Shown: positions 9,536-18,693 of the stretch, piece after piece
How positions within the stretch are numbered: position 1 is the stretch's first letter
Layout of the letters: every line of letters begins with the position of its first letter
From: an uncultured Paracoccaceae bacterium
GTDB lineage: Bacteria > Pseudomonadota > Alphaproteobacteria > Rhodobacterales > Rhodobacteraceae
Assembly (NCBI GenBank): GCA_947503935.1
Contig: CANNFR010000001.1
Coordinates: forward strand, 496,001 to 560,000
Direction: 5' to 3'
DNA: 64,000 bases
The notes under the pieces: generated by a model
What the model was told of the DNA's origin: nothing
Databases searched by the model: none
Seen by the model: the letters and a program-made list of their open reading frames with translations, nothing else
Program-made: the position numbers and the translations under genes

Positions 9536-10747
9536 TTACACGCGCTCAATTATGGTGGCGGCACCCATGCCCGATGCGATGCAGAGCGTGGCAAGGCCGG
9601 TGCCCTTGCCGGTGCGCTCAAGCTCGTCCAAGAGCGTGCCGATGATGATCGCGCCGGTGGCGCCCAAGGGGTGGCCCATGGCGATCGATCCGCCATTGAC
9701 GTTAACCTTGTCCTGATCGACATCGAAGGCCTGCATGAAGCGCAGAACGACCGATGCGAACGCCTCGTTCACCTCGAAAAGGTCGATATCCGAGATCGAC
9801 ATGCCGCTGTCAGCCAGGATCTTTTCGGTGACCGGCACGGGGCCTGTCAGCATGATTGTGGGATCGGTGCCGATCTTGGCGGTGGCCTTGATGCGGGCGC
9901 GGGGCTTCAGCCCATATTTCTCGCCGAATTCCTTGTTGCCGACCAGAACGGCGGCGGCCCCATCGACGATACCGGACGAGTTTCCGGCGTGGTGGATGTG
10001 GTTGATCTTGTCCAGATGCGGGTACTTCATCAGGGCGATCTTGTCGAAGCCGGGCATCACTTCGCCCATATCCTTAAAGCTGGCCTTGAGCGCGCCGAGC
10101 GACTGCATGTCGGTGCCCGGGCGCATGTATTCGTCGCGGTCCAGGATGGGCAGGCCGTTTTGATCGGTGATGGTGACGACCGATTTGGCAAAGCGGTTAT
10201 CGTCCCACGCGGCAGCGGCGCGCTTTTGGCTTTCAACCGCCAGCGCGTCGGCGTCGTCGCGGGAAAATCCGTATTCGGTGGCGATGATATCGGCGCTGAT
10301 GCCCTGCGGCACGAAGTAGCTTTTCATCGCCAGCGTCGGATCGACGGCAATCGCCGCCCCGTCCGAGCCCATGGCGACGCGTCCCATCATCTCGACCCCG
10401 CCCGCGATATAGCCCATACCGGCGCCGCCCTTCACCTGGTTGGCAGCCAGGTTCACCGCCTCCATCCCGCTGGCGCAGAAGCGATTGATGGCCAGGCCCG
10501 GGATCTTTTCGTCGAGGTCCGAGAGCAAAACGGCGGACCGCGCCAGGCAGCCACCCTGTTCGCCGACTTGCGTGACATTGCCCCAGATCACGTCCTCAAC
10601 CGCGTGCCCGTCCAGCCCGTTGCGGGTTTTCATCGCGTTCAGCACCTTGGCCGACAGCGCGACCGAGGTGACCTCATGCAAGGAGCCGTCCTTGCGGCCC
10701 TTGCCACGGGGGCTGCGCACGGCGTCGTAGATATAGGCTTCGGTCAT
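9536..10747 (-). CDS. fadA: Acetyl-CoA C-acyltransferase (thiolase)
   Basis: Thiolase of 403 residues that cleaves 3-ketoacyl-CoA in beta-oxidation or condenses acetyl-CoA. The nucleophile C91 ([12 protein letters not shown]), H359 ([10 protein letters not shown]) and C389 (CIASGMG) are all present, so it should be active. It starts 10 bases after the GST stop, making a GST-thiolase transcription unit, and lies in the block with the FadJ-type enzyme. The symbol fadA is by role; specificity could be broader (acetyl-CoA acetyltransferase). Confidence 0.93.
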   Translation of the reverse strand: MTEAYIYDAVRSPRGKGRKDGSLHEVTSVALSAKVLNAMKTRNGLDGHAVEDVIWGNVTQVGEQGGCLARSAVLLSDLDEKIPGLAINRFCASGMEAVNLAANQVKGGAGMGYIAGGVEMMGRVAMGSDGAAIAVDPTLAMKSYFVPQGISADIIATEYGFSRDDADALAVESQKRAAAAWDDNRFAKSVVTITDQNGLPILDRDEYMRPGTDMQSLGALKASFKDMGEVMPGFDKIALMKYPHLDKINHIHHAGNSSGIVDGAAAVLVGNKEFGEKYGLKPRARIKATAKIGTDPTIMLTGPVPVTEKILADSGMSISDIDLFEVNEAFASVVLRFMQAFDVDQDKVNVNGGSIAMGHPLGATGAIIIGTLLDELERTGKGTGLATLCIASGMGAATIIERV

Positions 10748-10757
10748 AATGTCCTCC

Positions 10758-11393
10758 TCAGGCGCGGTCCGACGGGTTGCCGGGCATCAGGTCATAGGGT
10801 GCTTTCCAGCCGGGCTGCGCCGCGATGCGGTCGAGCCAGGCGTCGATATTCGGGTAGGCCTTGCGGTCGAAGCCGAAGGGTTCTTCGTAGAAGAGGTACC
10901 CGCAGCAGGCGATGTCGGCGATGGTGATCTGGTCGCCGACCAGCCAATCGCGACCCTCGAGATTTGCGTTGAGTATTTTGAGCGCGGAGTTGAGCCGCGC
11001 CGACAAGAATGCGTTGACGTCGGCGTTACGCTTAGCCTCGGAGAGGAAGTTCATGTTGAACCTCAGCGGGCCCGCGATGCCGGATATCTTATGGTTGTCG
11101 AAGAACATCCAGCGCAGCACCTCGCGCCGCTCATCGGCGCTGCGGCCGCCAAGCTTGCCGGTTTTGGAGCTGACGTAGTCCTGGATGACGCCCGATTGCG
11201 ACAGGATCAGATCGCCGTCCTGCATCACGGGCACCTCGCCCATCGGGTTCAGCGCCCGAAATTCGGGTGTGCGGGTCGCGCCGTTGAAGAAGTCGACGAA
11301 GACCGGTTCCCATTCAAGGTCCGAGAGTTCCAGCGTGAGCGCCGCCTTGTAGGCATTGCCGGATTCCCCGAAGCAGTGGAGTTTGATGGTCAT
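10758..11393 (-). CDS. Glutathione S-transferase family protein
   Basis: 211 residues. The N-terminal thioredoxin-like domain (MTIKLHCFGESGNAYKAAL) contains a Ser/Asn at the glutathione-activating position, then the cis-proline segment MGEVPVMQDGDLILSQSGVI. The all-helical C-terminal domain carries the N-capping motif VGDQITIADI. Upstream sequence extends the frame to 11552, but ATG 11393 with GAGGACCAGTC before it is the natural start. It is next to the thiolase and probably cotranscribed; a role in detoxifying reactive acyl or thiol intermediates is conjecture. Confidence 0.88.
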   Translation of the reverse strand: MTIKLHCFGESGNAYKAALTLELSDLEWEPVFVDFFNGATRTPEFRALNPMGEVPVMQDGDLILSQSGVIQDYVSSKTGKLGGRSADERREVLRWMFFDNHKISGIAGPLRFNMNFLSEAKRNADVNAFLSARLNSALKILNANLEGRDWLVGDQITIADIACCGYLFYEEPFGFDRKAYPNIDAWLDRIAAQPGWKAPYDLMPGNPSDRA

Positions 11394-11418
11394 GACTGGT
11401 CCTCGCTTGCCACTGCCG

Positions 11419-11677
11419 GAGCGGGGGATTTTCCATCCCCCGTACCCCCTGGAAGGTATTTGTAACAGAATGAAGGAGCACGGTAACGGGCCGTTAAGGT
11501 TAATGCGCCAGATTGCTGATCGCGGTACAGGCTGAGGAGCCGATGACCGCACAGGGTGAAGCCCCGCTCCGCGTGCCCCGGATAGCCAAGCCGGAAGCCG
11601 GAGCGGGGTGGAGCTGCTCCCTCTTCATTCTGTCTCAAATACCTCGCGGGGTGCGCGAGGGGTGCGAAACCCCTCGC
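11419..11677. repeat. Composite intergenic repeat, copy A (hairpin-arm-core-arm-hairpin)
   Basis: This gene-free interval (11394-11739) is almost filled by a symmetrical element. It comprises a left hairpin (11422-11441), left arm GGTATTTGTAACAGAATGAA (11455-11474), a core starting GCGGTACAGGCTG (11522-11549), an inverted right arm (11623-11643) and a right hairpin with a perfect 9-bp stem (11655-11677). The two arms match closely as reverse complements. The same plan recurs at 17377-17627, and its core there matches 25 of 28 bases. The right hairpin may terminate the GFA gene on the minus strand. Confidence 0.75.
11655..11677 (-). terminator. Hairpin downstream of the GFA gene
   Basis: Perfect 9-bp stem GCGAGGGGT / ACCCCTCGC with loop GCGAA, 63 bases past the GFA stop. 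On the minus strand it is followed by the AT-richer arm rather than by a clean T tract, so terminator function is inferred. Confidence 0.45.
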
Positions 11678-11739
11678 TCCTGACCGAAGGTTCCGGGGAC
11701 AGGCGGTAGAAGGCTTCGCTGATGTTATGCCGGGATGCG

Positions 11740-12201
11740 TCATGCCTTGCCTTCTTCCAGGACCTGGTGCGAGACGAGCTGCTCACCTTCTGAGAAGAAC
11801 GTCTCGCGGTCCCTCAGATCCGCCAGACTGGCCAGCCAGCCGACCCGCGACTCGACCCCGTGGTTGGCAATGGGTCGGTAGGCGAAGGCAGGGTCGAGTG
11901 TGCCTGCCATGAACTCGGTCGTGTCGCACCCGATGCCCCGGTAGAAGACGGGCGTCCCGCAGGTGGCGGGGAAGCCGCGTTCGGCCAGTGTCGATGACGC
12001 CCAGACAGCGGGCACGCCATTCCAGGACACCGCCGAATTCATCACTTCGAGAAGCGGGGCGAAGGCGTTGCCTGTGGCGCGCTGGCACATCCGACAGTGG
12101 CAAATGGTGGCCTTGGCGGGGCCGGCGGCAATGGCGAACCGGACGGCGCCGCATTGGCATCCGCCGGTGACCTCCGGTTCCCCTTGCCAACACTCTCGCA
12201 T
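11740..12201 (-). CDS. GFA (glutathione-dependent formaldehyde-activating) / CENP-V domain protein with one altered zinc site
   Basis: 153 residues. GFA zinc motifs GGCQCGAVRF and CHCRMCQRATGNAF are present. The third motif, normally Cys-x-x-Cys-Gly-Thr, reads FPATCGTPVFYR, so a proline stands where the first cysteine is expected. The protein may bind one zinc differently or be inactive at that site. It lies 39 bases after the DmdC-like gene on the same strand and is probably cotranscribed. The family includes Gfa and many proteins of unknown activity, so formaldehyde chemistry should not be assumed. Confidence 0.82.
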   Translation of the reverse strand: MRECWQGEPEVTGGCQCGAVRFAIAAGPAKATICHCRMCQRATGNAFAPLLEVMNSAVSWNGVPAVWASSTLAERGFPATCGTPVFYRGIGCDTTEFMAGTLDPAFAYRPIANHGVESRVGWLASLADLRDRETFFSEGEQLVSHQVLEEGKA

Positions 12202-12240
12202 TTCGCCCCCCGGTCTGCGGTTCCGCCGCAGCGCTTTGCC

Positions 12241-14019
12241 TTAGAAGTTCGCCGCTTCCAGTGCCATGACCGTCTCGGCGCCGGTTTCGATGCGGCGCAG
12301 ATGCATCGAGGTCGCGGGCAGTTGGCGGGCCATGTAGTAGCGGCCCGTGGCGATCTTGGTCTTGTAGAAGTCGGCATCGCCGGCGCCGCCGTCAAGGGCC
12401 TCCTGCGCGGCCTTGGCCATGCGCGCCCACATCAGGCCGAGGCAGACATGGCCCATCATGTGCATGAAGTCGTAGCTGCCCGACAGCGCATTGTTGGGGT
12501 TTTTCATGCCGTTTTGCATGAAATACATACCCGCTGCCTGCAAGTCTTTCGAGGCGGCCTTCAGGGGCTCGAGGAAGTCGGCCTTCAGGGCCTCATTCCC
12601 CTCATTCTCCTTGATGAAGCTTTTCACCATCTCGAAGAAGGCCATGACGTGCTTGCCGCCATCCTGGGCCAGTTTGCGGCCGACGAGATCCAGCGCCTGG
12701 ATACCGTTGGCGCCTTCGTAGATCATGGCGATCCGGGCGTCGCGGGCGAATTGGCTCATGCCCCATTCCTCGATATAGCCATGCCCGCCATAGACCTGCT
12801 GGGCGTTCACCGCCATCTCGAAGCCCTTGTCGGTCAGGAACCCCTTGATGACCGGGGTCAGAAGCGAGATCAGGCCCTCGGCATCGTCGTCACCCGCACG
12901 GACCGAGCGATCAATCAGATGCGCCCCCCAGAAGGTGAAGGCGCGGGCGCCTTCGACGAAGCTTTTCTGGTCCATCAGATTGCGGCGCACATCGGGGTGC
13001 ACGATGATCGGGTCGGCATTGCCTTCTGGGTTCTTCACGCCGGTCACGTCACGGCCCTGCAGGCGGTCCTTGGCATAGGCGACCGCGTTCTGATAGGCGG
13101 CCTCGGCCTGGGCATAGCCTTGCAGGCCAACGCCCAGACGCGCCTCGTTCATCATGGTGAACATCGCGCGCATGCCCTTGTGCAGGTCTCCCAACAGATA
13201 CCCGGTCGCGCCGTCGTAGTTCATCACGCAGGTCGAATTGCCGTGGATGCCCATCTTCTCTTCGATCTTGCCGACCGAGAGGGAATTGCGGGGACCAAGG
13301 GAGCCGTCTTCGTTAACAAGGAACTTGGGAACAATGAAAAGGCTGATGCCCTTGGTGCCCTCACCGCCGCCCGGCGCCTTGGCCAGGACGAGGTGAATGA
13401 CGTTCTCCGCCAGGTCGTGATCGCCCGCGGAGATGAAAATCTTCTGGCCCGTGATCTTGTAGCTGCCGTCATCCTGCGGCTCGGCCTTGGTGCGCATGAT
13501 GCCGAGGTCCGTGCCGGCATGCGGCTCGGTCAGGTTCATCGTGCCGGTCCAGTCGCAGCTGACCATCTTGGGCAGGTAGGTCTCTTTCTGCGCCTCCGAC
13601 CCGTGGGCATGGATCGCCGAATAGGCGCCATGGGTCAGGCCCTGATACATGTTGAAGGCCATGTTGGCCGAGACGAACATCTCGCCCACCGCGGTGCCCA
13701 TCAGATAGGGCAGGCCCTGGCCGCCGTAGTCGGGGTCGCAATCAAGGGCGGTCCAGCCGCCGCCCTTCATCGCCTCGAAAGCCTCCTTGAACCCTGTCGG
13801 CGTGTAGACCACGCCGTTTTCCAGGCGGCAGCCTTCGGTATCGCCGACCGTGTTCAGAGGGGCCAGCACCTCGGCCGAGACTTTGCCCGCCTCTTCCAGA
13901 ACGGCTGAGGTGAAATCGGCCTCAAGCTCGTCATAGCCCGGAATACCCGTCTCGGTGACCTTCAGAACATCGTGCAGGACGAACTGCATGTCTTTCACGG
14001 GGGCGGTATAGGTTGGCAT
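12241..14019 (-). CDS. Acyl-CoA dehydrogenase, long form (DmdC-like)
   Basis: Flavoenzyme of 592 residues. It is longer than classical short-chain acyl-CoA dehydrogenases because of an extra N-terminal segment and a C-terminal helical extension, as in the family that includes DmdC (3-methylmercaptopropionyl-CoA dehydrogenase of the DMSP demethylation pathway). The FAD/substrate loop [17 protein letters not shown] and the catalytic base E435 in [18 protein letters not shown] are seen. It follows a MerR regulator by 21 bases. Roseobacters have several paralogues, so the substrate may be another acyl-CoA; no gene symbol is assigned. Confidence 0.9.
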   Translation of the reverse strand: MPTYTAPVKDMQFVLHDVLKVTETGIPGYDELEADFTSAVLEEAGKVSAEVLAPLNTVGDTEGCRLENGVVYTPTGFKEAFEAMKGGGWTALDCDPDYGGQGLPYLMGTAVGEMFVSANMAFNMYQGLTHGAYSAIHAHGSEAQKETYLPKMVSCDWTGTMNLTEPHAGTDLGIMRTKAEPQDDGSYKITGQKIFISAGDHDLAENVIHLVLAKAPGGGEGTKGISLFIVPKFLVNEDGSLGPRNSLSVGKIEEKMGIHGNSTCVMNYDGATGYLLGDLHKGMRAMFTMMNEARLGVGLQGYAQAEAAYQNAVAYAKDRLQGRDVTGVKNPEGNADPIIVHPDVRRNLMDQKSFVEGARAFTFWGAHLIDRSVRAGDDDAEGLISLLTPVIKGFLTDKGFEMAVNAQQVYGGHGYIEEWGMSQFARDARIAMIYEGANGIQALDLVGRKLAQDGGKHVMAFFEMVKSFIKENEGNEALKADFLEPLKAASKDLQAAGMYFMQNGMKNPNNALSGSYDFMHMMGHVCLGLMWARMAKAAQEALDGGAGDADFYKTKIATGRYYMARQLPATSMHLRRIETGAETVMALEAANF

Positions 14020-14040
14020 AGGTCTCTCCCTTGGTCTTGG

Positions 14041-14442
14041 TTAGGCGGCGGCGGTTTTCTGATCCATCGAGGCCAGCATCTGCGCGCCCCATTCGATCTG
14101 CTCGTTCAGTTCGCCGATAGCTTCGTTCAGTTCATCGCGCTGACGCTCCATCTCGGCCAGGCGCTGCTGGGCCAGCTCATAGGTGCGGCGCAGTTGGGTG
14201 GATTGCTGGTCGCCCATGTCATAGAGGTCGAGCAGCTGGCGGATATCCTCAAGGCTGAAGCCAAAGCGCTTGCCGCGCAGGATCAGTTTGAGGCGGGCGC
14301 GGTCGCGCTTGGTGAAGAGGCGTTTCTGACCCTGACGGATCGGGAACAGCAGCTCTTTGGCCTCGTAAAAGCGCAAGGTGCGCGGCGTCACCTGATAGGC
14401 GTCGCACATCTCGCGGATCGTCAATGTGTCTTCAAGCGTCAT
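14041..14442 (-). CDS. MerR family transcriptional regulator (first of two)
   Basis: 133 residues. The N-terminal winged helix-turn-helix reads TIREMCDAYQVTPRTLRFYE with the second wing FTKRDRARLKLILRGKRFGF, then a long dimerisation coiled coil (residues 75-125). No cysteine effector site follows, so it is not a metal or SoxR type; it fits the LiuR/PsrA-like MerR group that controls acyl-CoA catabolism. It is in an apparent unit with the acyl-CoA dehydrogenase gene and has a palindromic candidate operator 75 bases upstream. It is clearly related to the next MerR gene. Confidence 0.9.
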   Translation of the reverse strand: MTLEDTLTIREMCDAYQVTPRTLRFYEAKELLFPIRQGQKRLFTKRDRARLKLILRGKRFGFSLEDIRQLLDLYDMGDQQSTQLRRTYELAQQRLAEMERQRDELNEAIGELNEQIEWGAQMLASMDQKTAAA

Positions 14443-14512
14443 GTCAGGGCCCTTTCACGGCGGGTTTCGATGTGCCGTGAGATGCTGAGATCGCCCTCTT
14501 ATTACAAGCTTG

Positions 14513-14530
14513 CTTGACGTTAACGTAAGC
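14513..14530. promoter_or_regulatory. Candidate MerR-type operator (ACGTTAACGT palindrome)
   Basis: The sequence CTTGACGTTAACGTAAGC contains the perfect 10-bp palindrome ACGTTAACGT (14517-14526). It lies between the two MerR genes and 71-88 bases upstream of the first. From memory it resembles the LiuR operator (TTTACGTTAACGTAAA-like) that controls branched-chain and acyl-CoA catabolism. On the minus strand TAATAA follows a little downstream and could be a -10 element. Confidence 0.55.
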
Positions 14531-14636
14531 GGAACGTGGCGTCACTTTGCGGCTGACGAAAGGTCAGCCAACATGACGCGGGGTCACCCGTAATTTTCTT
14601 AGCTCCAAAGCGGTTTGGAATCCGGGGCCGGTCGAC

Positions 14637-15005
14637 TCACTTCAGCGTTTTGGCGCTGTCATCGCGCAACTTCTGCAGGTCGGCGATGGTCTCATCCAGC
14701 TGGGCGCGCTGTTCGGCCAGAACGCCAAGCTGGCGATCGGCCAGTTCGATCCAGGTCTTCATCTGCGCCTCGGTGCCCTGTTCGTCGTAGATCAGAAGGA
14801 ATTGCCGGATCTCCTCAAGCGAGAAGCCAAAGCGCCGGCCGCGCATGATCAGTTTCATCCGCCCGATCTCGCGCGGGCCATAATATCGGGCGCGGCCGTC
14901 CTTTTCGGGCGAGAGCAGTTCGATGTACTCGTAATAGCGCAACGTCCGCGGCGTGACGTCGAATTCTGCGCACATCTCTTTGAAGTTCAGTCGTTTGCCC
15001 GACAT
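14637..15005 (-). CDS. MerR family transcriptional regulator (second of two)
   Basis: 122 residues beginning MSGKRLNFKEMCAEFDVTPR; ATG 15005 has AAGGGAG six bases before it, so the longer frame to 15065 is rejected. The winged helix (VTPRTLRYYEYIELL) and the second wing (GRARYYGPREIGRMKLI) are close to those of the neighbouring MerR protein, including GRRFGFSLEEIRQFL versus GKRFGFSLEDIRQLL. A coiled coil follows. A gene duplication is the simplest explanation. It is divergent from the thioesterase operon and may regulate it or the fatty-acid block. Confidence 0.9.
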   Translation of the reverse strand: MSGKRLNFKEMCAEFDVTPRTLRYYEYIELLSPEKDGRARYYGPREIGRMKLIMRGRRFGFSLEEIRQFLLIYDEQGTEAQMKTWIELADRQLGVLAEQRAQLDETIADLQKLRDDSAKTLK

Positions 15006-15128
15006 CGCAGTCTCCCTTAACGGGTAGCCTAGTCCCTGTTGAGGCATCGTGTAAACCTTTCGCATCGCTCAATTTCATGCTTGCGGTGGGCCCTCGCGCA
15101 GAGAATAACCAAAGGGAGGGAGAGGGTC

Positions 15129-15554
15129 ATGACGGCAGACAAGGCGAAAATCGCGCGCCAGTTCATCGAGGCGATCCCCCATGCCAGGGCTTTGTCGATG
15201 ATGCTGGCGGAAATCGGGGATGGCATGGCCGAGATCTCGATGCCGTGGGACGCGCGCCTGATCGGCGATCCGGCGACCGGCGTGATCGCGGGCGGCGCGG
15301 TGTCGGCTTTGATGGATACCTGCGGCGGGGCGGCGGTGATGTGCCATACCGAGGCGCCGGGGGGCACGGCCACGCTGGACCTGCGGATCGATTACATGCG
15401 CCCCGCCACGCCGGGCCAGGCGATCGTGGCGCGGGCAGAGGTGTATCACATGACCCGCTCGGTGGCCTTCGTGCGGGCAACAGCGATGGATGACGATCGC
15501 GCCCGCCCCGTGGCCACGGCCACCGGCGCCTTCACGGTGGAGCGGCCCCGATGA
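15129..15554 (+). CDS. PaaI family hotdog thioesterase (first of pair)
   Basis: 141 residues from ATG 15129, which follows GGGAGGGAGAGG; an in-frame extension to 15039 has no ribosome site and is rejected. The hotdog core with [20 protein letters not shown], including the catalytic acidic residue in the central helix, and the strand [17 protein letters not shown] identify a PaaI-type acyl-CoA thioesterase. The next gene, another PaaI-like protein, starts in an ATGA overlap. The pair may act as a heteromer or recycle CoA from dead-end acyl-CoAs. Confidence 0.9.
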   Translation: MTADKAKIARQFIEAIPHARALSMMLAEIGDGMAEISMPWDARLIGDPATGVIAGGAVSALMDTCGGAAVMCHTEAPGGTATLDLRIDYMRPATPGQAIVARAEVYHMTRSVAFVRATAMDDDRARPVATATGAFTVERPR

Positions 15555-16057
15555 GGGCCCCACCAGAGCCGGTTCAGGTGGTCAAGCAACGGCGCGATGC
15601 GGCGCTGTCGGCGCTGGTCCACGGCGTGCCCTACATCCAGTATCTCGGCATCGTCTTCGACCGGCGCGGGGATGAGCTGACCGCGACCCTGCCATTCGAC
15701 GAAAAGCTGATCGGCAACCCCATGCTGCCCGCCCTGCACGGGGGGGTGACGGCGGCGTTTCTTGAGGTGACGGCGGTGATCGAGCTCAGCTGGTCGCTGC
15801 TTTGGGAGGGGATGGAGGCCGGGCAGATCGACCCCGCCACCCTGACGGCCGAGGCTTTGCCGCGCCTGCCAAAGACGATCGACTTCACGGTCGACTACCT
15901 GCGCTCGGGCCTGCCGCGCGACGCCTATGCGCGGGCGCGGGTGAACCGATCGGGCCGGCGCTATGCATCGGTGCATGTAGAGGCCTGGCAGGACAATCGC
16001 ACCCGCCTTTTCGCGCAGGCCACGGGTCATTTCCTGATGCCCGCCCGAGATGGCTGA
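15551..16057 (+). CDS. PaaI family hotdog thioesterase (second of pair)
   Basis: 168 residues. The hotdog signature [20 protein letters not shown] replaces the glycine-rich helix of its neighbour, and [20 protein letters not shown] is the matching strand pair. An insertion of about 25 residues ([18 protein letters not shown]) between helix and strand makes it longer than its partner. Starts within ATGA of the preceding stop and its end overlaps the MATE gene by eight bases, so the three are one coupled operon. Confidence 0.85.
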   Translation: MRAPPEPVQVVKQRRDAALSALVHGVPYIQYLGIVFDRRGDELTATLPFDEKLIGNPMLPALHGGVTAAFLEVTAVIELSWSLLWEGMEAGQIDPATLTAEALPRLPKTIDFTVDYLRSGLPRDAYARARVNRSGRRYASVHVEAWQDNRTRLFAQATGHFLMPARDG

Positions 16058-17363
16058 AGCCGTCACCCATGCGCGCGTGCTAAAGGTCGCGCTGCCCATC
16101 GTGCTGTCGAATGCCACCGTGCCGATCCTGGGCGCGGTCGATACCGGCGTGGTGGGCCAGATGGGCCAGGCGGTGCCGATCGGGGCTGTCGGGATCGGTG
16201 CGATCATCCTGTCGGCGATCTACTGGATCTTCGGGTTTCTGCGCATGGGCACGACCGGGCTGACCAGCCAGGCCCATGGCGCGCGCGATCAGGCCGAGGT
16301 GGCAGCCCTTCTGACCCGCGTTCTGATGATCGGGGGTGCGGCGGGGGTGGTGATGATCCTGTTCCAGGCCGCGATCTTTGCAGGCGCCTTCCGCGTGTCG
16401 CCCGCCTCGGCCGAGGTCGAGGCCCTGGCGCGCGACTATATGCAAATCCGCATCTGGTCGGCGCCGGCTGCCATCGCGATCTACGGGGTGACCGGCTGGC
16501 TGATCGCGCTTGAGCGGACGCGCGCGGTGCTGGGCATTCAGCTTTGGATGAACGGGGTGAATATCGGCCTGGATCTGTGGTTCGTTCTGGGCCTTGGCTG
16601 GGGCGTGTCAGGCGTGGCCTTCGCGACATTCCTGGCCGAATGGTCGGGGCTGTTTCTGGCGCTCTGGTTCTGCCGCGCGGCCTTCCGGGTGCCCGCCTGG
16701 CGCGATTGGGCGCGGGTGTTCGACAAGCTGCGTCTGAAGCGCATGGCGGTGATCAATACCGACATTCTGATCCGGTCGGTCCTTCTGCAGGCGATCTTCG
16801 TGTCGTTTCTGTTTCTGGGCGCGGGTCTAGGCGATGTGCAATTGGCCGCAAATCAGGTGTTGATGCAATTCTTAAATATTGCTGCCTATGCGCTGGACGG
16901 GTTCGCCTTCGCGGCGGAAGCTCTGGTGGGCCAGGCACTGGGCGCGGCCTCGCGGCCAGCGTTCCGCCGGAGTGCGGTTTTGGCATCGGTCTGGGGCCTG
17001 GTGTCGGTTGTCCTTCTGGCGCTGGCCTTTGCGCTTTTCGGCGGTGCGGTCATCGATTTGATGACGACGTCCGAGCCGGTGCGCGAAGCGGCGCGCGTCT
17101 ACCTGCCCTACATGGTCGCCGCGCCGCTTCTGGGTGTCGCCGCCTGGATGCTGGACGGCATCTTCATCGGCGCCACCCGGACCGCCGACATGCGCAACAT
17201 GATGGTCATCTCGGCGCTGATCTACGCGGTGGCTGTGATGGCGCTGGTGCCGATCTACGGCAATCACGGGCTTTGGCTGGCGATGCTGATCTCATTCGTC
17301 GCGCGCGGCGTGACCCTCGGCGTCCGATATCCTGCCCTGGAAAGATCGATCGGCAGCGCCTGA
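16050..17363 (+). CDS. MATE family efflux transporter (DinF-like)
   Basis: Inner-membrane antiporter of 437 residues with twelve hydrophobic segments in two six-helix halves. Recognisable blocks are ALPIVLSNATVPILGAVDTG near the N-terminus, LANQ-like AANQVLMQFLNIAAYALDGF in the second half, and PLLGVAAWMLDGIFIGATRT. It shares eight bases with the thioesterase gene. MATE proteins export organic cations or other compounds using sodium or protons; the substrate here is unknown. It is followed by a GC hairpin that probably terminates the operon. Confidence 0.92.
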   Translation: MAEAVTHARVLKVALPIVLSNATVPILGAVDTGVVGQMGQAVPIGAVGIGAIILSAIYWIFGFLRMGTTGLTSQAHGARDQAEVAALLTRVLMIGGAAGVVMILFQAAIFAGAFRVSPASAEVEALARDYMQIRIWSAPAAIAIYGVTGWLIALERTRAVLGIQLWMNGVNIGLDLWFVLGLGWGVSGVAFATFLAEWSGLFLALWFCRAAFRVPAWRDWARVFDKLRLKRMAVINTDILIRSVLLQAIFVSFLFLGAGLGDVQLAANQVLMQFLNIAAYALDGFAFAAEALVGQALGAASRPAFRRSAVLASVWGLVSVVLLALAFALFGGAVIDLMTTSEPVREAARVYLPYMVAAPLLGVAAWMLDGIFIGATRTADMRNMMVISALIYAVAVMALVPIYGNHGLWLAMLISFVARGVTLGVRYPALERSIGSA

Positions 17364-17376
17364 GTCTCACGTCAGA

Positions 17377-17397
17377 GCGGGGGTTTCACACCCCCGC
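17377..17397 (+). terminator. Hairpin after the thioesterase-MATE operon
   Basis: Perfect 8-bp stem with loop TTCAC, 14 bases past the MATE stop codon. It belongs to the left end of repeat copy B and is likely an intrinsic terminator followed by an AT-richer arm. Confidence 0.55.
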
Positions 17398-17627
17398 ACC
17401 CCCGTGGGATATTTTTGCCGAAAGGATGAGGCGATTCAGACTTTGTTTACCCATTCCTTGCATTCACGGACCTGCGGTACAGGCTGGGAAGCCGATGGCC
17501 GTCCGATGGGAAGGCCCCCTGCTGCAGACTCTGCTAGCAGTGGGGGGCTGAACCCTTCTTGAGAGGGTCTTCCTTTCGGCAAAAGTATCCTCGGGGGGCC
17601 CGGAACGGGCGGGGGCAGACAGCCCCC
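17377..17627. repeat. Composite intergenic repeat, copy B
   Basis: Fills most of the gap between the convergent MATE and pyrD genes (17364-17634). It comprises left hairpin GCGGGGGT / ACCCCCGC (17377-17397), left arm GGATATTTTTGCCGAAAGGA (17407-17426), a core starting GCGGTACAGGCTG (17474-17501), an inverted right arm (17571-17590, 19 of 20 complementary to the left arm) and right hairpin GGGGGC / GCCCCC (17611-17627). The plan and the core are shared with the element at 11419-11677. Confidence 0.75.
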
Positions 17628-17634
17628 TCGGCGT

Positions 17635-18693
17635 TTACAGCCAGCGTGCCCGGTCTGATCCGACTGCATCGACAACCGTATCAAACCCGTCCCGGGCCAG
17701 GCGCGCGTCCAATGCGCGGGCGATATCGGCGGCGAGCGACAGGCCCTGATAGACCATCGCCGTATAAAGCTGCACCGCCAAGGCGCCGGCGCGGATCTTG
17801 GCGTAGGCATCCTCGACCGAGCCAACCCCGCCCACCCCGATCAGAGGCATCCAGCCCTCGGTCAGTTTCGACAGATGGGCCAGCACACGGGTCGAGCGTG
17901 CGAAAAGAGGCCGGCCTGACAGCCCGCCCGCCTCGTCGCGGTGGAGACCGGCCAGGCCGTCGCGCGACAGCGTGGTGTTGGTGGCGATGATGGCGTCGAT
18001 GCCGACATGCATGGCGACCTCGGCCACGTCGGCCAGCTCGGCATCGGTCAGGTCCGGCGCGATCTTGAGGAAGATCGGGATCGGCCGGGGCAAGGATTTG
18101 CGCGCCTCGATCACGCCTTGCAACAACGCCGTCAGCGCGGCCCGGCCCTGCAGGTCGCGCAGTTTTTCGGTGTTGGGGGACGAGACGTTGACGGTGGCGA
18201 AATCAGCATGGGGCCCGCAGATCTCCAGAACGCGCACGAAATCGCCGGCGCGGTCGGCGCTGTCCTTGTTGGCGCCGAGGTTCAGGCCCACCGGGATACC
18301 GCGCGGCCGGGCGGCAAGGCGGGCCCCGATATCGGCGGCGCCATCGTTGTTGAAGCCGAAGCGGTTGATCACCGCCCGATCCTCGGGCAGCCGGAACAGC
18401 CTTGGCTTGGGGTTGCCGGGCTGCGCCTTGGGTGTCGCGGCCCCCACCTCAAGAAACCCGAAGCCCGCGCGCATCAGGGGGGCCAGCGCCTCGGCATTCT
18501 TGTCGAACCCGGCGGCGAGGCCGATCGGGTTGGGCATGTCGAGGCCCGCCAGATTGATCGTCAGGCGCGGTGAGGTGACGGGGCCGGGCAGGGGCACCAG
18601 ACCCCTGTTCAGCGCTTTCAGGGCCAACCCATGCGCGGTTTCAGGGTCGATCCGGCGCAAGGCCGCAAGGCCTGCCCGTTCAATCAGTTTCAC
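17635..18693 (-). CDS. pyrD: Dihydroorotate dehydrogenase (quinone), class 2
   Basis: FMN enzyme of 352 residues that oxidises dihydroorotate in pyrimidine synthesis and passes electrons to membrane quinone. The N-terminal amphipathic helix ([20 protein letters not shown]), [14 protein letters not shown], the active-site serine in [15 protein letters not shown], and [13 protein letters not shown] are all present. The start is GTG 18693, overlapping the DUF952 stop as GTGA; a longer frame to 18819 lies inside the upstream gene and is rejected. Normal class 2 length. Confidence 0.95.
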   Translation of the reverse strand: MKLIERAGLAALRRIDPETAHGLALKALNRGLVPLPGPVTSPRLTINLAGLDMPNPIGLAAGFDKNAEALAPLMRAGFGFLEVGAATPKAQPGNPKPRLFRLPEDRAVINRFGFNNDGAADIGARLAARPRGIPVGLNLGANKDSADRAGDFVRVLEICGPHADFATVNVSSPNTEKLRDLQGRAALTALLQGVIEARKSLPRPIPIFLKIAPDLTDAELADVAEVAMHVGIDAIIATNTTLSRDGLAGLHRDEAGGLSGRPLFARSTRVLAHLSKLTEGWMPLIGVGGVGSVEDAYAKIRAGALAVQLYTAMVYQGLSLAADIARALDARLARDGFDTVVDAVGSDRARWL

